Below are positions 27,011-37,720 of a DNA stretch of 64,000 nt, one piece after another (position 1 is the first letter of the stretch; every line of letters begins with the position of its first letter). This DNA comes from Bradysia coprophila (taxonomy: Eukaryota; Arthropoda; Insecta; Diptera; Sciaridae). Where the stretch lies: NCBI RefSeq assembly GCF_014529535.1, contig NW_023503307.1, forward strand, positions 5,795,788-5,859,787, in the 5' to 3' direction. Both the position numbers and the translations under genes were made by a program. The notes below the pieces were generated by a model. The model was not told where the DNA came from and did no database searches. It saw only the letters and a program-made list of their open reading frames with translations.

Positions 27011-30000
27011 ATGGCACCAATACCTAAAATAGGTTTGTTCAATAACCTTTCACAGACGGCAACAATATCACCTGTGTACTGTTATTGAATCTGTTACTCG
27101 TTCAAACTATGCAACAGATTGACAAAATCATTTACTTCACTAAGCTTAACCGTCATTTTGCTATAATTCTCGGCTAATAAGACCACATAAGCCGCTAATT
27201 TTTCTTCTCTGTCAATAACAAATGATATTTCCGTCTGCAAAAGGATACTCATAACCTGGTGAAAAGGACGTTGAGCGAGTGTCTCAATGAGCCACACCAG
27301 CTAAGTATATTTAGAGATGCTAAAATTTAGTAATTTCAGTCGGCGAATACAAATTGGGCGACTTGCTTATCGAAGGCAAAACGAAGCAGGTGTTTGATTT
27401 ACCGTCACTTCCGGGCCATTGCCTTCTGTTGAACAAAGATCGTATAACCGCCGGTGATGGCGTTAAATCTCACGATCTTGCTGGTAAAGCCGCCATTTCG
27501 AATCAAACAAATGGCAAAGTTTTCGGAATTTTGAATGCTGCCGGTAAAAACTGTCCTAGAAGATGTGTTAATCGTCCAGGAAAGTAATTCTCTCGATTTG
27601 TAGGTGTAAAAACGGCCTATGTTAAAACGGCTTCGGAAAATGCGTTCATTTCAACAAAATGCCAGATGATTCCAATTGAATGGGTTACACGTCGCTTGGC
27701 GACTGGATCATTCTTGAAACGAAATGAGGGCGTACCAGAAGGATACCGATTTGCACCGCCGAAGCATGAGACATTCTTCAAAGATGATGCTAACCACGAT
27801 CCGCAATGGAGTGACGAACAAATTGTTTCAGCCGGATTTGTGTTCAACGGAGTGAAAATTGGTAAGAGAAAATTTTTGTCTTTTATTTTAATTGTGTAGT
27901 CCGAATATTGATATTGGTTGAGATGTTTTCGTTTAATTAACTTTAGTTTTGTGTTGCAAGTTGCAAACAACAATATTTCGAGCACATGATACTCTCTCTC
28001 TAGAAGGTTCTTGCACAGGAAAAACATAAATATTTTGCTCGATTTGTTTTTGATACGAACAAAATATTTTCGTATTTTGATTTGCGTCAGATCAAAATAA
28101 AATCAATTGAGGTCACACTCACAACAAAAATTTTTTGTTGTTTTGTTTTTCAAAACTCTTGCTTTTTAGCGCCGTACGAAGTACTAGGGACTCTTAAGAT
28201 TGTTATGTCGTTTGTAATCCGTATAATTTGAAGCACATGCTAGGCCCAAAGTGCTTTTTGCATATAAATCGAGAAGATCTCATCTGATTTTCCTAATTTT
28301 TGTTTTATTTGAGAGGTACCGAATAGGACTTTGTTCAATAGATTTTAATCTTCGGTCCCTAGATGAGTACTAACATGAATTTTTCACGTTTCGTGATGAG
28401 TCTGACAATAGGGTGATTGACGTAGTAGGGTTACGGACGTGCTAAGATTACATATGCAATAGATTCGTACGGGGCTAATGTCTGCTACTAGTTATTCCGA
28501 ATGTATGACAATGCAATTCACATCAGAAATTTCGTTATGCGACAATGAAGACATCAAAGGCACATTTTTATCGCCTAAAATTGTATTAATTATTTCTTAG
28601 CTCTCGAGATTTTCTTTAAGAAAAAAAAATCCGTTTCATTGACACTCAGTGTTTCATTATCTTATCCAGCCAGCGTACTGAAAAGTGTACAGAAAATGTA
28701 TGGCAATATTGGTTTATGTTGCGCGATATTTAATTTCAAATGAGTTCTTTGCATGACATTAAAATTAATTGATTAATATTTTGAAACACTCTGGGCACGA
28801 GATGATTTTTTTTGTTTGTTTGTTTATTTTTGCTTCAGTCGCAGACGATATGAGGCCATTAAAACGGGTACAAATTTGTAATAAATTTTCGGATTCTGAT
28901 TATGTTTGCCAATGACCTGCTTGCAATTATTGTATTCGATTCATTGAACTGCGCTAATGATAATTTAAGAGGTAATTGGTACACATTGACATCGAGACGA
29001 TTTATTGGCTAAATGATTGTTCGGTTGCAAGTTAGTATTTATCAGCGGTAAATAATACATTTTGTTGTGCACAAATTTGTTACATGAAGGATGAAGCGGA
29101 TTTATAGGATTTAGTTAACACGAAAGAGTTAAGAACAGGCTCTTGCTACCTTTGATCGAGGTATTGATGACTTTGAGGGCGTAAGACTATGAGTGTCAAG
29201 TAAATATTCTTGGTAGCATTGAAACGTGACCTTAACTTCAGCCTAAGTCATTAGACGTACATCAATTTTCCACCGGGCTTCCGAACCCAAGAACCTCGTC
29301 TTTTTGAAAGTTCAGTGAAGTTGGGTTCTGTCTACCAACTTCACTGAACCAATTTCGTTCTTCCTAAAGAACAGAACCCCGAACCCGAACTCTTCATCAC
29401 AAACTGTACAGAACATGATTTTTTTACCATGACAATGTGGGCAATATCACATCGGCCTCATGAATAACAGCCGTGAGCTCGCAGTCGATGTACTAACAAC
29501 TAACTCATTTTAAAACTGTTTACTTTGAAGGTTCAACCATGCTTTTCCTCACTGTTGGACTGGCCATATAGTGATTGCGCCTTTAATTTTTAGTTATATT
29601 GAATATAGGATGTGCAATGACCATATGGCCAATCCGACCTTCGGGAAAAAGTTGGTTGAACCTTCAGAGTTACCAGTTTTACGATGAATTAGAGGTTAGC
29701 ATATCTCTCATCTCTCACATCGTGGCTGTCTTAATGTAGTATATTGGCGCCTATTTTAATTAAATATTGCACCTCTTCCCTTCTGGTCTATGCGCCTTGG
29801 AAGCAAGTGCGTCCTTCCTTTTACCATAGGGTGTTTCTTCTCCCAAAATAATTCTTATACAAATTTCGATATATTTTTCGATAAAACATTGATACACCGC
29901 CCGAGAATATGTGACTCTTACCTGATTTGATCGTAAATACTGAGTTCTGATGATATTCACAACAATTTCAGGTCAAACTGAAATCGACATCATGAGAGAC

Positions 30001-30814
30001 ATGAGCATCGTAGTTTTCGAGGTACTGGAGAAAGCCTGGGCCACCAGAAACTGTGCATTGATTGACATGAAAATCGAATTCGGCGTACAAGAGAACGGTT
30101 AGTTCGATTTATTTGAAAAAAATTCGAAAATCACAAATCCATCTATTAGGCGAAATTGTGGTGGCTGACGTAATCGATTCGGATTCATGGAGATTATGGC
30201 CGTCTGGTGACAAGCGTTTGATGAAGGACAAACAGGTCTACAGAAATCTGACCACTGTGGTCGAAGCCGATCTGGAGACGATCAAAAACAATTTCATTTG
30301 GATTTCGGATCAATTGGATCAAATCGTGGCCCGAAGCAATCATATGGTCGTCATTTTCATGGGCAGTCCGTCGGACCAGGAACACTGCAAAAAAATTGCC
30401 GGACATTTACGGGATTTGGGTGTCAATGTACAGACCAGAATATCATCGGCGCACAAGGCCACTCAGGATACATTGAAAATACTACGTAAATATGAAAGTG
30501 ACTACGAAAAGCTGGTCTTTATCGCGGTGGCTGGCCGATCGAATGGTTTGGGACCGGTATTGTCGGGAAATACGACGTATCCTGTCATCAATTGTCCACC
30601 AGTAAAGCCGGAAAATGTGAACCTGGACGTTTGGTCGAGTTTGAATGTGCCATCCGGTTTGGGATGTAGCACCGTTCTCTATCCAGAGGCTGCGGCTTTG
30701 CAGGCGGCTCAGATCATTGGCTTGGGAGATTTTATGGTCTGGTCCAAGTTGAGAGTGAAATTGTTGAGTAATTTGAACAGTCTCCGATTGGCCGATCAAA
30801 AGTTGAACGCGTAA
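27011..30814 (+). CDS. Paics: PAICS: SAICAR synthetase / AIR carboxylase, 5 exons, 424 aa
   Basis: This bifunctional cytosolic enzyme of de novo purine synthesis carboxylates AIR and joins aspartate to CAIR to form SAICAR. Exons are 27011-27032, 27340-27543, 27604-27861, 29972-30097 and 30150-30814, all in phase, 424 codons plus TAA. The tiny first exon encodes MAPIPKI, and the junction completes [18 protein letters not shown]. The SAICAR synthetase domain spans roughly residues 8-260 ([39 protein letters not shown]). The AIR carboxylase domain runs from about 265 to the end, with the nucleotide-binding loop MGSPSD (275-279). The length matches the animal enzyme (about 425). Intron 1 carries an antisense open frame, and intron 3 (27862-29971) carries a transposon copy at 28166-28478 and a foldback at 29527-29666. 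The gene is head to head with PPAT. Confidence 0.95.
27094..27297 (-). other. Antisense open frame of 67 codons inside PAICS intron 1
   Basis: On the minus strand, an open frame runs from a position just after an acceptor-like TACTTAG to a TAA stop, reading [18 protein letters not shown] and on to NLLHSLNE. Its composition is balanced and protein-like, unlike most chance frames in this AT-rich DNA, and it looks like a last exon or small protein. No ATG stands at its beginning, I recognise no family, and no partner exon is visible upstream. It may be a gene fragment or chance. Confidence 0.2.
28166..28478. mobile_element. Short copy of the TTAGCCCCGTACGAA-ended element
   Basis: The left end reads TTAGCGCCGTACGAAGTAC and the right end TTCGTACGGGGCTAA, matching the ends of the element at 542-1507. 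The 3' interior (GTAGGGTTACGGACGTG to CAATAGATTCGTACGGGGC) also resembles the other copy. At about 313 bp, it is probably an internal-deletion derivative. It lies in PAICS intron 3 and has no coding capacity. Confidence 0.65.
29527..29666. repeat. Foldback repeat in PAICS intron 3
   Basis: The left arm starts TGAAGGTTCAACCATGCTTT and the right arm ends as its imperfect reverse complement (GTTGGTTGAACCTTCA). The inner parts of the arms also pair (GGCCATATAGTGATTGC against GCAATGACCATATGGCC). It is about 140 bp and MITE-like. Confidence 0.65.
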
Positions 30815-30945
30815 ATTTTGCTTCATATTTTAGTGCCAGAGCATTCCGTTTGTCACTTGATTTCGTTTTACATTTTTTTCGTGTAATTTTCTACCTTTTC
30901 TACTAATGAGTAATATATACGTACGCATAGGACACGCATGCATTT

Positions 30946-30951
30946 AATAAA
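30946..30951 (+). terminator. Poly(A) signal AATAAA of PAICS
   Basis: A perfect AATAAA lies about 130 bases past the PAICS stop. The corresponding signal of the opposing MOCS3 gene is only about 35 bases further on, so the two 3' UTRs probably touch or overlap. Confidence 0.55.
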
Positions 30952-30982
30952 AAATAATTTTCAGCTTATCAAATTGGGAATA

Positions 30983-30988
30983 TTTATT
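30983..30988 (-). terminator. Poly(A) signal AATAAA of MOCS3/Uba4
   Basis: The plus strand reads TTTATT, i.e. AATAAA on the minus strand, about 65 bases past the MOCS3 stop codon. It faces the PAICS signal. Confidence 0.55.
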
Positions 30989-31052
30989 GCTAATGAAAAC
31001 CCAGCCCCAACATCCCGTTATAACATCTAACAATATAAACCACCATTCGGCA

Positions 31053-32652
31053 TCAGTATACCGGAAATGATTGATCCACCGATTCAGCCCAAGAATGTAA
31101 TCCGCCGACGAGATCTTTAGCTTGAACTCCATTTTCAACGATTTCATTAAACCGTTTCACTGCTAGTTGCGAATCGTTACCCCGACGGCACACCACGAAA
31201 ACTGAAAAACAAAATTCCGATGAATATTACTCGACCCCCCTTTCATTCAACAAAATTTTCATACTCGGCAACTTCTCTTTCGACTTCAAATTCTCCACTA
31301 TGCTGGGAAATGTTCTGTCGCTCAAAATGTCTTTGATTGGAATGTTGACCGAATTTGGTAGGCTGCAAATAGCGAATTCGTTTGAACTCCGAACATCGAT
31401 TAAAATGTGTTCCAGCTGTTCGTCCACAATCGCTCGGTACTGTTCAACAGTTATACGATCACCACGGTCCAACACATTCAAGTTGGTGTCTTTGTCGGAC
31501 GCTTTCATGCCGCAAAATTGTTCGTAGTCGATGAGCTTGGTAATCTTCGGAGTGTCTGAGCAAATGTCACAATTTTCACGTTTCCCACGAAGTTTTACTG
31601 TTCGAAATGAGGTCTGGGTTCCATCGAATAAGAGTAGACGACCAGACAAGACACCATCCAACGATAAAATCAATTTGATGGCTTCCAATGCTTGAAGAGT
31701 ACCGATTACACCCGGTACTGCTCCAATAACACCGCCATCTCCGCAATTGGTGACTGTTTCCGGTGGAGGAGGCGTTGGGAAAATGCATCTGTAACAGGGA
31801 CCCGATTTGTGATTGTATAGTGTCAATTGACCCTCGAACTGAAAGGCAATCGGTTCTGATAAATTGTCTAAGGAACGGAGCTCTGTTCAAACAAATATAC
31901 CTGCAATGCACTTCCAGAAACTAGAGGTTTTCGACCGAGAACGCAAGCATCATTGAGGAGATAACGAGTCGCAACATTATCAGTCGCATCCAGAACGATG
32001 TCATAATCAGCGATGATGTTCAGTGCATTCTCGCTGTTCAGTGGCACGTTGTGAGTTGAAATTTTGACCGTTGAATTTAATCTGTGGACAAGATGTCAGT
32101 GACATAGACATTTCGTTCAACAAGAGCAGTGTCTGTACCGCGATAGAGAATTCTTAGCTGATTCTGATTTCATGACACCAATGGCTCTTTCACTGTGCAA
32201 CAGCTGCCGATGTAAATTATTTAGTTCAACGGTATCGTAATCGACAAGTCCAATGTGACCTAAACGATCAACAGTATATAAGTTGGCCGTCGATTTATCA
32301 AAATAACCGGAAAATTACCGATCCCTGCTCCAACCAAATACGTAGCAGCTGGACACCCAAGCCCACCGCAACCGACAACAAGGACCGAAGAAGATTTCAA
32401 TTTTAGTTGGCCGGTTACACCGATTTCTGGCAGGATTAACTGTCTGCTGTAGCGACCGATTTCAATTTTATTGAGTTCGGCCTTGCTGGTCGTCTAGAAA
32501 TGATTTATATTTTGAACAAATTTCGGTGTATTGACCAATGTTGGGCTTACCGTTTCGGACAATTGAATTTTCTGTAGCAATTTCTCTTTAGTGTCGAGTT
32601 CTTGGCGCAGTGCCGCGATATCTTTTCGTAATTGTTCCACATTTGAGTTCAT
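31053..32652 (-). CDS. Uba4: MOCS3/Uba4: adenylyltransferase and sulfurtransferase, 6 exons, 433 aa
   Basis: This E1-like enzyme adenylates and thiocarboxylates the C-termini of MOCS2A (molybdopterin synthesis) and Urm1 (tRNA 2-thiolation). Exons (minus) are 32652-32551, 32493-32319, 32259-32139, 32081-31901, 31838-31265 and 31201-31053, in phase, 433 codons plus TGA. An N-terminal coiled segment ([20 protein letters not shown]) is followed by the ThiF/MoeB domain with the nucleotide loop [15 protein letters not shown], a zinc CxxC (C208, C211), the catalytic cysteine in [14 protein letters not shown] (C225) and a second CxxC (NCDIC). A C-terminal rhodanese domain has the active-site loop VVCRRGNDS (C389). 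A second in-frame ATG at 32694 would add 14 residues. I chose 32652 because it starts the conserved coiled segment. Intact catalytic cysteines indicate an active enzyme. Confidence 0.94.
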
Positions 32653-33243
32653 GATCAATCTCGATTCAAAAACCAAAACAAACACTCCACACATGTACTG
32701 TCAACGTTTGTCTGGCACCGCCGTCATCGCATACATCGCACATCGTTTTCACAACAAGTTATTGTAGTCAACTTCATATAGATCGATTTAAAAACTTTGC
32801 GCGAAGACTTTAATGAAGAAAAAAAAATATTGAAAACTAACGGTGTTCTTACAAACGAAAAAGATATTTTTTGGATATTTCGTCAACTATTTAGTTACGA
32901 ATAGGGGGACTATAAGGGAACTGAAATCAATGTTGGCTCATCGCACTAGATCCTGCTCCATAAAAAAATCGCACTGAATAGTTAACAAGTTGAAATGTAT
33001 TGCTGGAGATCAAGGGCCCTCTCAATAGAACAAACTGATAAAATAAAATGAAAAATCAAATATTTAAATGTGTGTGTGACAGCTTCTTGTACAGAACTCC
33101 TAATGTCAAAAGTAAAGGGACTTACTATGTCAAAATAAGCAAGGTAGTCTACCATTATGCTGGAGATCTCAGATTTGCAATGTTTCCTTTCATGTTTCAA
33201 GCACTTCGAAGCCATCAGAATGTAAAATCCATTACACAACTGA

Positions 33244-33338
33244 GGATAAAAAGGTGAAAAGTCTCGTTTTCTTGTGGTTATTGACCTCGGCTTCGCTTCG
33301 GATCAATAAAGATTCACACGAAAACTACTTTTTATCCC
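33244..33338. repeat. Hairpin repeat, AAGTCTCGTTTTC family, copy 1
   Basis: The left arm (GGATAAAAAGGTGAAAAGTC onward) pairs with the right arm (CACACGAAAACTACTTTTTATCC), with the phrase ATTGACCTCGGCTTCGC in the loop. A close relative with the same arms and loop phrase is at 52582-52684, so this is a dispersed foldback family. Confidence 0.7.
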
Positions 33339-34794
33339 TAGTTTTGTAAAATACTATTTTTTATGCCCTTTTGAGAGGAGAAAATAAGGTTAATATCATC
33401 ACATCGCACATATGAAAAAGGATTTCGTGGAATTCGAAGACTTTTGCTTGTAGCTCTCACAAGCATCACTAGCAACTCACTAACCGTCTACAACATTTAC
33501 TTAAGTAAGTATTCCATCAAGCACTAAAAGATGTTTTCAACAAAAGAAGTAACAGATTTAATCGGAATTAATTATTATGAAAAGTTGGAAGGCTTAGAGG
33601 TCAGTTCTTAAACAGAAATTTAATTTAATTAAACACTGCTTGACAAGTTTGCAGGTTCAATTTCATGATTTTCTGAAATTACAAAAAAGTACAAGCTTTG
33701 TGGAAACGTTGCTGGGGACAGCTATGCCATTGGACTACGACATTGGGCTCAAAAGGCCTTTCAAATGTCCCTTTATTCTTTAACGATAAGAGTCGTCCAA
33801 CACACTTATGTCATTTATAAATCGTTACACTTGCTATAAACGAAACCACATTCAATACATCGACATAATACAACACCACTAAATTCTTACAGAAAATTGA
33901 CTCGCAAAAATTAAAACTACAAAGTTTTTAGTTTATAGCGTCGTTTGTTTGTTTATTATTTTTTTTGCTTCTTTCATACATTGCCAGTGTATCTTAATTG
34001 CCCACGTAAAACGTTGCTTAATCACCAGTCAAATATATTCGTACTGCGTGCAGTAACAGACATATCGTCTCATTCTTAGTATAAATAAATTAATTTTGTG
34101 TTTAATAAGAGTGTAGGTGTTTAAAAAATACTGTAATACAAAAGTGTGCACTCGTTTAATGTTTCTAATAAAATTAGTTTTGCCAAATAGACTCGCTCAA
34201 TTGCTGCCGAATATGAAAATTATACTTCGGCATGCAGCTCCAAAGGAGACAACGAATATCCTTATCTATCTGTTCGGGTACTTACACAGCTCAATTCTTT
34301 TAATATATTTTCCTCAAAATCGATTATAGTAAGTCGATCGAACCAATTTTTCTTATAAACAATGGTCGAGTGGTTTGCTACACTGGTAAAAAAAACGTTT
34401 CTGTACTTGTCTGTGTGCTACGCATCACGTTATTTTCGTTAATCTTTGAGGTTTGTTTTTGTTTGCTAAAACGTGCTGGATAGCTTTAAAAAAATTGTAA
34501 ATAACATGATTATTTGTTATCTACCCAGACCTGAATTGCTATAAATATAATTATAGCCTGAAGCTCCTTCATTCAAACTGTTTTCGATTTGCAAATTGTT
34601 TTTTTTACCTAATGTAAGTACCAACGGAGCTTAATTGTAATAGATTCGTCAGATAGTGTTACAACAACGGAATAAGCTTTATACTAGCCATGATTCCCCT
34701 CATTATTATTGTCGTATCACTTATAAATAGACATTATTTGAAAATGGCAGCTGCTTCACAAAAAAAAAGTTATGGGAACAGGACAGTTATTGGT

Positions 34795-34946
34795 GCAGCA
34801 AGTATCTAGGGTGCGGTAACTTCAAATAATCACTGCATAGGTCTTCACTACCTACCGTTAGTGCAATAATAATAATAGTCCACTAACCACTATAGACCTG
34901 TGGAACGTTTATTTGAACTCGCAGCACCCTAGATACCTGCTACGCC
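34795..34946. repeat. Foldback repeat, about 150 bp
   Basis: The left end GCAGCAAGTATCTAGGGTGC and the right end GCACCCTAGATACCTGCTACG are imperfect reverse complements, and inner segments (GCATAGGTCT against AGACCTGTG) also pair. Confidence 0.65.
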
Positions 34947-37720
34947 AAAAACTATCTCATTTCCTTTACTTAAAAAAAATGTGAAGAGGCTCTAGCGGAA
35001 CAACAGACGTCATTGGGACCAAAAGCTGCTTGTTTCGTACTTAGAGCACCATTCCAAAAGTTTCAAATTATTGCCTAGTGAATCTAGTATTAAATTCAAG
35101 GATTCAAATGATCAGTTGACCGACTATTTCAGCTGTAACTATAGTATTTGAATCATTTTGATTACATTACAGTAAAACTGATTATGTCTCTTGACAGTTG
35201 TATCAAAAAAATATCTCCCACCGATTCCAATAGATCTTAATGGTATGAAAATTGTCAAAAGAACAAACAAAATAAACTCCAGATAGACATTTATACAGTT
35301 CTATGTGCGCCTTAAAGTGCATTCATAACAAACACATTTACCTATATTTTTTAAAGCATGGCATCTGTTTAACGTACTTTAACAGTATATATACTGAAGG
35401 GACTGGAAAAAACATTTTCCCAAAAATGAAAGGAAAAAACGGAATAGTAATCATCGATTGGTGGATCAGCAAGAGGAAGAGAGAGGATGAGAGGAAACAC
35501 CTGCAATTTATCTTATCGATTCAAATTTCAAAGAAAAAAATGTCAGGTTAGGTTTATATACAGATCGAAAGGTATAATGTCGTTCCACGAATGGTTTAAC
35601 CTAATAGATATTTTGATATAAATGTATTGAAATGTTATGGTTTTACGCACGAGATGTGCGATTTATCGTAACGACAACGAGCCGCTGTCGAGTTTTACTA
35701 TACATCTATTGCGTAAAACAAAACAATTTCGATACAAACCCGAACTAAATGTTTTGCAATTCACAACGAATTCAAAATTACTTTAAGACACTAGTGCGAA
35801 AAAATACGTATGAAAATCTGAACAGATGATTTTCATAAGTATTTTTACTGCAGAAGGAGTGATGTCGAAAGGACATTTTATATACAAGTCAAAGTATGAA
35901 AATTTGGTTTTCAATCATAGATTTCGTTTAAGTATTCTATGATAAGAAATATTGCAGCACACAACGATTATGTAAAGGAAAATCCCATAAATGGTTGAAA
36001 ACCTCAACATGTTGATGTAATATAACGAAAAATGAAAGGATTTTGCCATTCACATAACTATCGTTTCTACGTATTGAGTCCTTCAAATTCCAGCAAGTAC
36101 ATCATTTGTAACAACCATTGTATTCTTTATCCTGCATCATCTTTTACTGAGAAACATACAAACAAATTGGACAAAACTGAAAGTTACGCTAAGCTTTATC
36201 AGTGTTTTAAGTTTAAGTGTTTTTTTTTGTATAATAAAATTTCGAAAGACTAACATTGCCTGCAGCAAAATCTAAAATAAAGAAACTTTGTGCAGAAATA
36301 TGCATTTAAAATTTACAGATTTTAACTTAACATGCATGCATATAATCGGTACAGTCAACCATATTCTATTCCTTTATTGTAAATAAATTGTTTTCAACAA
36401 GGAATTCAAACATGTTTGTTTAAGAAACAGAGAGTTACGTCTCAATAATATCGTAAAAGAATTAATCAATTTTTGAATGAATAACTTTGCGGTGTATCAC
36501 AACAACTCTCTTTCGGAATACGTGCTGCATATATACAACACGGCTGGGATATAATAGCCATACGAAAAGAGAAAAAATAATAATAATAAAACAACAATAT
36601 AATGACGGATGATACGCATATATATATTAAAATATAAAATGAACTTCTTTCGCTGCACATAAATATCTATTTGATGTTCCACCAATTATTACTAATCCAT
36701 TATTTGAGATAAATATAATGAGAAATTCTTTGTTTATCCTTTACCGATCTTTGAACACCCATATTATTCTCGGAAACTAATTAACCTGCTGAGTATTTTT
36801 GAGTAGATTGAATATCTGACTGAACAATTTCTTACCTGGTTTATATTAACGTGATCTTTGTATATGTTAACTATGTCTTTGTAAAAAAAAACCTGGTCAA
36901 CCGGTTTATTTATTGACTTTACAAGGTGATTCGAAGGAACTGGCGACGATGTTTCCACTCGGCAAAAATTGAAACCGAAAAATATATATTTAGGAACACA
37001 CAAATGCTGTTGGTATACCGGTTGAATTCTTATAAATGTAAATACTGTATAAACGAGCGTCCAAACAACCGTTGTTGATTACTCAAACGAAAGACGTTTG
37101 AAAACGAAAAATAAAGCGACTGGCAAAATTACAATTAAAACTTCCGATGAGCCCTGTTGTGGGCGGGCATTAATTTGTTAAAACTAGGTATACATTTTCT
37201 CAATTATTGAATGATATGAACAAGATGTTTAGTTTTAAATGGTCAGAGCTAGTGCAGAGTAAAATAGACACTCAGTTTCGAAAAAAAAGTTTCTTAAATG
37301 TTTAACTCCATGATATATATCCCCGTATGTTTAATTTCAATTTCGTTTTTCATTCGTAACCATCAACTATTATAAATGTAACATGAGAAATTGTACGGAA
37401 AATGGTTTTTTTAAAAATATAAAATAATTTTTTTAACAAAAATTTTAGTTTTTATAAAAAAAAATGTTTTAAATAGTGTTTGTTGTTCTATGATCTGTGA
37501 TTCGATTCTTTATTGGTTTTACAATAAAAAATTCAGATTTTTTTTAATGTGCCAGAAAATTGCAAAATTTATCGCTATATGGACACTGCGAACGTTGTTT
37601 TAAATAAATAAATAAATAAAAATTAAAGAGAAAAAACAAACCAACAACAAAGTTTACTATACATTAGGCCATATGTAACAAAATAATAAAAAAAATCACT
37701 TTTATTATTTAAAGAAAAAT

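Larger units (their letters stand above)
32653..37720. other. 5 kb AT-rich spacer, no recognised gene
   Basis: I see no supported gene. The stretch holds a hairpin repeat at 33244-33338, a foldback at 34795-34946, the GAGAAAATAAGGTTAAT phrase (about 33374) and a GAAGTAACAGATTT motif (about 33544). Small open frames at 35303-35551 and 36032-36253 have no family and look like chance. The last few hundred bases probably contain the gbb promoter. Confidence 0.5.
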
